A DNA stretch of 64,000 nt from Flavobacteriaceae bacterium (GTDB taxonomy: Bacteria > Bacteroidota > Bacteroidia > Flavobacteriales > Flavobacteriaceae): contig CANFHX010000002.1 of the NCBI GenBank assembly GCA_947446865.1, positions 86,359 through 150,358 of the forward strand, in the 5' to 3' direction. The position numbers and the translations under genes are program-made. Below are positions 34,468-40,960 of the stretch, one piece after another. Below the pieces are notes generated by a model. It made no database searches. It was not told the DNA's origin and was given only the letters and a program-made list of their open reading frames with translations. The stretch's first letter is position 1; every line of letters starts with the position of its first letter.

Positions 34468-35279
34468 ATCTTAGTTATAACCAATTCTACACGTCTATCA
34501 TATTCCGGTTCTTTCCCAAGCGGAACCGTGTTACCATACCCTTTAAAAGTCATTCGGTTTTTTGGAACCCGACGAAAAGCTAAATATTTATATACTGACT
34601 GCGCTCTATTGATAGACAATTGTCTTTTTTTAGTGTCTTTATCAATTGCCTCTTTTTGATTTGGTGGCGTACAACATACGTGTCCTTGAATTTCAAATTC
34701 AATATTTTTATAGCGCAAGGTTAGTAATGCTACTTTATCTAATTCGATTTTAGCTTTAGATAATAAATGGCTACTTCCTTTGTCAAATAAAATGTTTTCC
34801 AAATAAATATGATCCCCCACAACATGATCTTTTTGAAGCATGTCGTAAACTCCTGGCAATACTAATTTTGGCAACTCTTTTAGATTCATTACAATATCAA
34901 CACGTCTATTTTTAGATCGCTTTTCTGGAAGATTATCTAAAATATCATCATCAATAAGTATTTTTCCTTTTCCCTCAATGGTAACAATAATTTTACTTTT
35001 AATACCATTTTCGGTTAGTTTAGTTTGAATGGTATTTGCTCTATTGGTAGACAATATAAAGTTATAATCATCTTTTCCGATATCATCGGTATATCCAAAA
35101 ATCTCAACAGATTCAATACGAGTGGAATCGCTGTTTTTAATGAAATCGACAACTTCGTTAGCTTGTTTGTCGTCTAAGGAATATTTGTCAAATTCAAAAT
35201 AAACAGACTTCACAGCCTCTTCTTGTGCGTAGGTAAACCCTATAAAAAGTAGGGGTAAAAATTTTAAAAATCGGAGCAT
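34464..35279 (-). CDS. Secreted protein with two OmpA-like domains (2)
   Basis: 271 residues, a paralogue of the downstream protein in the same double-OmpA layout. The signal peptide ends near TYAQ. Domain 1 has VYFEFDKYSLDDKQANEVVD and FGYTDDIGKDDYN. Domain 2 has LFDKGSSHLLSKAKIELDKV, IQGHVCCTPPNQKE and FKGYGNTVPLGKEPE. The CCTPP segment repeats the oddity of its neighbour. The pair looks like a recent tandem duplication that has diverged. It overlaps the S41 protease stop by one base. Confidence 0.85.
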   Translation of the reverse strand: MLRFLKFLPLLFIGFTYAQEEAVKSVYFEFDKYSLDDKQANEVVDFIKNSDSTRIESVEIFGYTDDIGKDDYNFILSTNRANTIQTKLTENGIKSKIIVTIEGKGKILIDDDILDNLPEKRSKNRRVDIVMNLKELPKLVLPGVYDMLQKDHVVGDHIYLENILFDKGSSHLLSKAKIELDKVALLTLRYKNIEFEIQGHVCCTPPNQKEAIDKDTKKRQLSINRAQSVYKYLAFRRVPKNRMTFKGYGNTVPLGKEPEYDRRVELVITKI

Positions 35280-36913
35280 TACTGTAATATTTTAGTATAT
35301 TCTACAGGGTTAGATAAAATAGAAGTCGCTTTGGCAATTTCAACATTATTTTTTAGGTAATATTGGTATAGCCCTTCTTTGTATTGGTAGCGTTTGATGA
35401 TTTCCTCTAAAATTAATTTCTTAATTTCTTTCTGATTTTTGTCTAATAATGCCTCTTCACTTTTTTGCAAAGCAGCCATTAGTTGATCGTATTGGGTTTG
35501 AATAGTATCGTCAATTTTTTCTTTTTTAGCCTTTTCCAAAGTGGCTTTTAATGCCAATTCGGTTTCGGTATCAAAACTTATCTTCTCTCTTTTTAAAAAT
35601 GCTTTAAAGTCGGTATAATCCCCATCGGTAAGGGTTGGAATCTTATCGCCAAGATTCGGGTTTTTATAATAATAGTACGTAACGTAATTAAAAATTCCAT
35701 CATTTTTTTGCAAAACATCGGCAATAGTACTTGTTTTAGAATCGGCTAATTCTACATCGGGTTGAATTCCACCGCCATCATAAACCGTTCTTCCTTTCTT
35801 GGTTTTAAAGGCGTTGTATTTAGATGCGTCCGTTCTTACGGCTTTACCCTCCTTGTCTTTATGCCAGTAATCTAAGGCCTGAATACATCTTCCTGCAGGA
35901 GTGTAATAACGAGAAATTGTTACTTTAACTTGTGTTCCATAGGTCATGTCTATTGGGCGTTGCACCAATCCTTTTCCAAAACTACGGCTGCCCACAATTA
36001 CCGCTCTATCTAGATCTTGTAGGGCTCCCGACACAATTTCAGAGGCCGAGGCACTTTTTCCATTTACAATAATTACCAAAGGAATGTCTAAATCTACAGG
36101 TTCGTTGCTGGTTTTGTAAATGTTGTTATACTTAGGGTTTTTAGATTTTGTGGTTACAATGATTTCGCCTTTAGGCACAAAAAGATTGCACACATTTACG
36201 GCTTCATTTAATAATCCGCCAGGATTTCCTCTTAGGTCTAAAACAATTTTTTCGGCACCATCTGCTTTTAGTTTTTCAAGAGCTTCTTTGGTTTCTTGTG
36301 TTGTTTTTCTATTGAAAGCTGTAAGTGCTATGTAACCTGTTTTGTCATCTATTTTAGAGAAAAAAGGTACCGCTTTAATTTCTACTTCATCCAAAACAAT
36401 TTGGGCAGTAAGTGTTTTTCCTTGACGGATGTATTTCACATCCACCTTAGTATTTTTAGCCCCTTTTAGCAATTGAGTAGCATCGTCCTTAAAATCGGCA
36501 AGAACAACATCGCCAATTTGAATAATTGCATCTCCAGCCTTTAAGTTAGCTTTGTCTGCAGGAAACCCTTTGTATATTTCTTTTACAATTAATTTTTCTT
36601 CTTTACGAGTCATTATTGCACCAACTCCAGTGTATTCGCCCGTATTGTTGATTTTAAATTTTACAACATCCTGTTCGTTGAAATAGTTGGTATAAGGGTC
36701 TAAATCGGCAAGCATGCTTTTAATGGCTTTATCCATTAATTCTGCCGGATTCACTTCATCCACATAATTTTGATTTACGGTTTTGAAAAGCGTCGTAAAG
36801 ATTTCGATTTGCTTTGCTATTTCAAAAAAATCGTCTTTGAAACTAGCCGCAAAAAACAAAAATCCAGAAGCGACAACCGGAATAATATATCTTTTTTTAA
36901 AGTAGGTAAGCAT
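35279..36913 (-). CDS. S41-family C-terminal processing protease
   Basis: 544 residues. A membrane or signal segment (IIPVVASGFLFFAASF) is followed by a helical cap. A PDZ domain contains YTGVGAIMTRKEEKLIVKEI and GDAIIQIGDV. The S41 catalytic core contains LDLRGNPGGLLNEAVNVCNL, the Ser in IVNGKSASASEIVSGAL and a Lys in SRSFGKGLVQ. It cleaves C-terminal ends of periplasmic proteins. It is followed by two double-OmpA proteins with overlapping starts, which may be its substrates or partners. rnpA lies 106 bp upstream on the same strand. Confidence 0.94.
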   Translation of the reverse strand: MLTYFKKRYIIPVVASGFLFFAASFKDDFFEIAKQIEIFTTLFKTVNQNYVDEVNPAELMDKAIKSMLADLDPYTNYFNEQDVVKFKINNTGEYTGVGAIMTRKEEKLIVKEIYKGFPADKANLKAGDAIIQIGDVVLADFKDDATQLLKGAKNTKVDVKYIRQGKTLTAQIVLDEVEIKAVPFFSKIDDKTGYIALTAFNRKTTQETKEALEKLKADGAEKIVLDLRGNPGGLLNEAVNVCNLFVPKGEIIVTTKSKNPKYNNIYKTSNEPVDLDIPLVIIVNGKSASASEIVSGALQDLDRAVIVGSRSFGKGLVQRPIDMTYGTQVKVTISRYYTPAGRCIQALDYWHKDKEGKAVRTDASKYNAFKTKKGRTVYDGGGIQPDVELADSKTSTIADVLQKNDGIFNYVTYYYYKNPNLGDKIPTLTDGDYTDFKAFLKREKISFDTETELALKATLEKAKKEKIDDTIQTQYDQLMAALQKSEEALLDKNQKEIKKLILEEIIKRYQYKEGLYQYYLKNNVEIAKATSILSNPVEYTKILQ

Positions 36914-37019
36914 GGTAATTTTTTATTTTCTAATTTGTAAAGAACGCAATGTTCAAATATACTATTTAACCTTTAATAACCTAAATTTTTAAAATTTCCT
37001 TAAGAATTTTATCCTACAA

Positions 37020-37409
37020 TTAAGTTTGTTGGTTTTTTGTAAGTATCCATTTTTCAAATAATTGTAGCGTTTTTTCATGTATTTCTTGATAACTCAACCG
37101 TTCCTTAGTTTGATAAAAAAACATCATAGCATACGGCTTATCTAAATTTTCGTACAATAAATGCTTGTTCAGTCGATAACATTCCCGCAAAACACGTTTG
37201 AAATAATTTCTATCTACGGCATTTTTAAAATTTCTTTTAGAAACCGAAACACCAAACAATAATTTTTCATCTACTCCTTCAATAGGGGCATACACCAAAC
37301 GCAAGGGGTATTTTGAGACTGATTTTCCTTCTGAAAACAATAAGTCTATTAACTTCCTGCTTTTTAATTTTTCTTCTTTCGAATAAGTAAAATCTTTATT
37401 TTCAATCAA
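37020..37409 (-). CDS. rnpA: Ribonuclease P protein component
   Basis: 129 residues. The RNase P protein core includes KSRKLIDLLFSEGKSVSKYP and FGVSVSKRNFKNAVDRNYFK (the RNR helix motif). With the catalytic RNA it removes tRNA 5' leaders. The start is TTG (MIENKDFTYSKEEKLKSRKL); no in-frame ATG lies nearby, so initiation is probably weak or depends on the upstream gene, whose stop is 2 bp away. In many bacteria rnpA follows rpmH near the origin; rpmH is absent here. Confidence 0.94.
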   Translation of the reverse strand: MIENKDFTYSKEEKLKSRKLIDLLFSEGKSVSKYPLRLVYAPIEGVDEKLLFGVSVSKRNFKNAVDRNYFKRVLRECYRLNKHLLYENLDKPYAMMFFYQTKERLSYQEIHEKTLQLFEKWILTKNQQT

Positions 37410-37411
37410 AA

Positions 37412-37825
37412 TTATTTGGTGTTGTAAATATTGTAAACCATTTTCAAATCATTATAGTTGATGTAAAACTGCATTCTATCCCCCTCTTTTTTTCTAGTAA
37501 CAATTAGAATAACACATTTTGCTCCATCGTTATCAGTACAATTAAAACCCATTGTATCATCATTTTCAGTAGAAACTTTTTCCAAATAAGAATCAATTTT
37601 ATACAATTGTAATTCTTTCGAATTCACTATAAATCGGTCTTTTTTACCATCTAAAGTAATTAAAACCTCTGCTTTTTTAAATTCCGACCATTTGTTCCAA
37701 GCGCCTTTATTGTTTTTATCCATAACACTAAGGCTACTGGTTTTAAAACGGTACACCTGTGCGGTAGTTCTTTGAAAACCACAAAACAACACAGTTAAAA
37801 GTAATAAATAACGTAATGATTTCAT
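37412..37825 (-). CDS. Secreted small protein of unknown function
   Basis: 137 residues with a signal peptide ending near TTAQ. The mature part is a small beta-rich domain (VYRFKTSSLSVMDKNNKGAW) with two Cys in FNCTDNDGAKC and ending NYNDLKMVYNIYNTK. I do not recognise a domain. The gene lies 2 bp upstream of rnpA and is probably co-transcribed. Homologues in other flavobacteria are likely but not checked. Confidence 0.65.
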   Translation of the reverse strand: MKSLRYLLLLTVLFCGFQRTTAQVYRFKTSSLSVMDKNNKGAWNKWSEFKKAEVLITLDGKKDRFIVNSKELQLYKIDSYLEKVSTENDDTMGFNCTDNDGAKCVILIVTRKKEGDRMQFYINYNDLKMVYNIYNTK

Positions 37826-38622
37826 AAATATGATTTAATCGGGTGTAAAACTACAAATTCTATTCTAAAAATAAAGCGTTCTGGTAGAGAACGCTGTTTG
37901 AATTATTTTATTTTGTGTGAGTTGTTTTTAGTGACAACTCTAATTTCACATCTATTGATTTTTTGAATGAATAGGGTGTTTTTTCGCATATTTAAAATCT
38001 ATTGGTCTAGTTTTTTAGGTTTTTTGTCGATAAATTATTTTTTTATTTCAATAATTAGTTTTATTCTTGTTCAATAGAATTTAAATAGTATCTGCAAATG
38101 TAACCCCTGTATTTGCTGAGTTTTTTGTTAGCGATTGTAATAATACCTAACGTTTTTCTTGTTTAAACCGCTATTTTTTTAAGGAATAGCAATTTAAACG
38201 CACTAATTAACCTACAAAATTTATTGAAATTATTGTTGCTTAAATGATATTGAGCAAACAATAAGTAAGAATTACCTTAAGTAATTTTTTGTTGAAAATA
38301 GAATTTTTCAGCAGATGATGTGCTTAGTTAATTTACAACAACAATTTTTTAAATTTAAGTTGTTTACGATTTTTTATTTATATATAAATTAATTACACCC
38401 AACGGGTTAAAAAGAACTATAGTAGCGACAATCTACCCAAATATAGGTGTATATACGCTACTTTGTTGCGGCAATATACAAGTTGTATGAAACCATTGAG
38501 CTACACGAAGCGTAAATAAAACGCCTAAAAAGTGAGATGGAAAATAAAAAAACGTTCTGTATAGCCTTGAAGCGGAATTAAAACCTTCGAGGAATTTTGT
38601 TTAACTTTCTAAAAAAAATATT
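37826..38622. other. Gene-free left edge of the peptide island
   Basis: About 800 bp without a convincing gene, very AT-rich. It holds perfect hairpins at 37874-37894 (AGCGTTCT/AGAACGCT, with a T-rich tail on the minus strand) and at about 37919-37940 (GAGTTGT/ACAACTC). A 7-bp inverted repeat AGTAGCG...CGCTACT spans 38421-38462. From about 38400 to 38540 the base composition changes, with more GC and a run of short palindromic words, suggesting a remnant of incoming DNA. The last ~60 bp before 38623 hold the precursor ribosome-binding region; I see no clean TTG/TAnnTTTG promoter. Confidence 0.6.
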
Positions 38623-38736
38623 ATGAATAATTCAGAAATTTTAAAAGGCCTTTCAATTGAAGAATTGGAAGCAAGAAATGAGTTTTCAGCAGCTGTAGAA
38701 GATGCTGAAGCTGGGTGTGTAATTTGTTCTTGCTAA
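38623..38736 (+). CDS. Putative RiPP precursor peptide, Cys-rich C-terminus
   Basis: A 37-residue frame from ATG to TAA. The N-terminal part (MNNSEILKGLSIEELEAR, then NEFSAAVEDAEA) is acidic and helical, like RiPP leader peptides with a conserved SIEELEAR-type motif. The last seven residues are G-C-V-I-C-S-C, a plausible core. Ala-Gly before the first Cys is a plausible leader cleavage point. It precedes by 80 bp an operon with a PqqD-like recognition domain and a membrane protease, separated by a terminator that would favour excess precursor. The modification type is not determined. A chance small ORF is possible, but size, position and leader pattern all fit. Confidence 0.72.
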   Translation: MNNSEILKGLSIEELEARNEFSAAVEDAEAGCVICSC

Positions 38737-38763
38737 GAAATTAGTAATTTTACACAAAAATTT

Positions 38764-38787
38764 AAGGACGAGAAAACTCTCGTCCTT
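38764..38787 (+). terminator. Terminator between precursor and enzyme genes
   Basis: A perfect 9-bp stem (AAGGACGAG / CTCGTCCTT), 6-nt loop, then ATTTTCT. It sits 27 bp after the precursor stop and 29 bp before the next start. In RiPP operons such an attenuator gives more precursor than enzyme mRNA. Confidence 0.82.
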
Positions 38788-38816
38788 ATTTTCTAAATTG
38801 ATAGACAATAATTAAA

Positions 38817-39866
38817 ATGTACAGTAAGATAGAAATATACAATACCGATTTTACAGATAAATACCTTCTAAAAGTAGAAGATAAAACAATGTATGTTGGC
38901 TTTTTAATAAAAGAAGTAGTTGAACTTCTAAAAGAAAACAAAACAATAAACCAAATAATTAATATACTTAATTTTAAACATCAAATTGATTTAAAAGAAG
39001 AAGATATAAATGAAATAGTTACAAATAAAATTAACAATTTTGTTCAACAAAAAAATATAACTACACTAGTAAAACTTTTTAAAATACTTGACCCAAGTAA
39101 ATTTACGTTTCCTTTTATTGTAACCACTATTTTTGATAAAAAAATATTCTACCCTTTTTTATCCATAATTTTAGTATTAAATTCATTCCTTTTTTTCTCA
39201 CAAGGTAATCAACCACTAAAAACCACAACAGATTGGCTAATTTGGGCTATTTTATTAATACTCATTTTAATACTTCACGAATTAGGTCATACCGTTTCTG
39301 CACAAAAATTTAATGTAAAGGTTCACGAACTTGGTTTTGGTATTTACTCTATTTTTCCAGTATTTTATGTAGATTTAGGTGAGTCTTGGAAACTGAAAAT
39401 TGAAAAAAGAACTGTTATAAATTTTTCGGGAATTTTTATACAATTAATTTTAGGTTGTCTATTCTATACATTATACTTTTATTATAATAAGCCAATTTTC
39501 ATTCATATTTTTCACACAAATTTTCTCATTATAATTTTAAACTTAAATCCATTTTTAAAATTTGACGGATATTGGATAGTTTCAGATTTATTGAATGAGA
39601 AAAATTTAATGGAAAAGTCAAATAATATTTTAAAAGAAATAGTTGCTTTTAAAAAAGTAAAAGAAAAAAGAGTGCTAATATTTTACTCTATATTTAGATT
39701 AACCTTTCTCATTTGGATAATTTATATTATTTCAAATAGCACATTCAAATTTATCCTAAAACTAATAAACAATAATAGTGTAAAATGGAATGATTATTTA
39801 CCAATTATATTTTTAATCTATTTCATTTACAGAGCAATAAATAATAAACTAAAAAAAGCAATATGA
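38817..39866 (+). CDS. PqqD-like/M50 site-2 protease fusion
   Basis: 349 residues. Residues ~1-80 resemble a PqqD-like RiPP recognition element (KYLLKVEDKTMYVGFLIKEV, then a helix and hydrophobic repeats to IVTNKINNF). A long multi-helix membrane region follows with the zinc motif HELGH at 154-158. NLNPFLKFDGYWIVSD at 242-257 carries the third ligand (Asp) and the NPxxxxDGYW signature of peptide zinc metalloproteases found in bacteriocin-type clusters. Proposed job: bind the leader and cut the precursor in or at the membrane. It overlaps the acyltransferase start by 4 bp (ATGA). The gene is far richer in AT codons than its flanks. The PqqD-like call is by pattern only. Confidence 0.78.
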   Translation: MYSKIEIYNTDFTDKYLLKVEDKTMYVGFLIKEVVELLKENKTINQIINILNFKHQIDLKEEDINEIVTNKINNFVQQKNITTLVKLFKILDPSKFTFPFIVTTIFDKKIFYPFLSIILVLNSFLFFSQGNQPLKTTTDWLIWAILLILILILHELGHTVSAQKFNVKVHELGFGIYSIFPVFYVDLGESWKLKIEKRTVINFSGIFIQLILGCLFYTLYFYYNKPIFIHIFHTNFLIIILNLNPFLKFDGYWIVSDLLNEKNLMEKSNNILKEIVAFKKVKEKRVLIFYSIFRLTFLIWIIYIISNSTFKFILKLINNNSVKWNDYLPIIFLIYFIYRAINNKLKKAI

Positions 39867-40960
39867 ATTTACAAAAAGAAAAAGAAAAGTACAAAGAAAA
39901 ACTAAACCAACCCTCACAAGCTGAAATTGACAAGTATAGTTTTAGTTTTGCTTTATTTAGTGCAAATATTAAAAAGTTTTTACCACATATTCCAAAGTCT
40001 GATTACAAAAAATATTTCCAAGAAACACTATATCATAAATGGATTTCAGGACTTGAACAGCACGATATGGAATATTTAAAGCGAACCAAAGTCATTAATA
40101 ATAGTTCTATAGATTTAGAAAATCTCAACATAAAACAACCTTTAATATTTGCTTCCTTTCATTTAGGTTCTTACCGTTCTTTCAATTCTATTTTATATGA
40201 ATTAGGACATAAAATAGTAATTGTAATAGATGAATCCGTTTTTATAAAACAGCAAGAAAACATACTAAATAATGTTGGTCCGTTATTAAAACGCAAAGAA
40301 AGTTCTGATTTTATTATCCTTAATGTAATGGATAAAACCTCTATTTTTAAACTCAAAAATCTAATTGAACAAGGTTATATAATGAGTGTTTATTTAGACG
40401 GAAACACAGGCATAAATTCTGATAATGTTACTTTTTCAAAAAGTTACATTCCAATCCAATTTCTAAACAATACTATTTATGTGAAAAATGGGATTGGAAA
40501 ATTAGCCGCTTTACTAGGAGCTAAAATTATTCCTATCATTGCTCATCGTGATGGAGAAGAAAATAATCATATCGAATTCTATAAAGAAATTCAAATTTCA
40601 GACTTTGATAATAAGCAAGAATTTGCAGTTAAATCAATAGAAAAAGCATACAATTTATTTGAAGAAATGCTATATAAATATCCAACTCAATGGGAATCGT
40701 GGTTATATATTCATAAATGGTTTAAAAGAGACTTTTCTACACCTTTTAATTTTGAAAGTGATAATGTAAGTGTAAATAAATTCAACGACAAAAGATATGC
40801 AATTTTTAAATTAGTTGATTCTTTTTTCCTCTTTGATTTATTTGATTATCAATCCTATCCTATAACTCCAGAAATATCAAAAGCATTAGAAAGTAATAAT
40901 TTTTCAGAGATTGATACTACTTTATTAGAAGAATTAAAAACTAAAACTATCATTTTATGA
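39863..40960 (+). CDS. LpxL-like acyltransferase of the peptide cluster
   Basis: 365 residues. The fold and motif spacing are those of the LpxL/HtrB lysophospholipid acyltransferases: FASFHLGSYRSFNSIL (His100), MSVYLDGNTGIN, KNGIGKLAALLGAKIIPII and YPTQWESWLYIHKWFKR. The catalytic His is kept, but the acid of the H-x4-E/D motif is Arg105, so catalysis may differ. The last ~65 residues (FNDKRYAIFKLVDSFFLFDL...) resemble the small wing-like domains at the N-terminus of peptide maturases, perhaps a second leader-binding element. It may acylate the peptide, but this is inference. Both gene borders overlap by 4 bp. Confidence 0.68.
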   Translation: MNLQKEKEKYKEKLNQPSQAEIDKYSFSFALFSANIKKFLPHIPKSDYKKYFQETLYHKWISGLEQHDMEYLKRTKVINNSSIDLENLNIKQPLIFASFHLGSYRSFNSILYELGHKIVIVIDESVFIKQQENILNNVGPLLKRKESSDFIILNVMDKTSIFKLKNLIEQGYIMSVYLDGNTGINSDNVTFSKSYIPIQFLNNTIYVKNGIGKLAALLGAKIIPIIAHRDGEENNHIEFYKEIQISDFDNKQEFAVKSIEKAYNLFEEMLYKYPTQWESWLYIHKWFKRDFSTPFNFESDNVSVNKFNDKRYAIFKLVDSFFLFDLFDYQSYPITPEISKALESNNFSEIDTTLLEELKTKTIIL

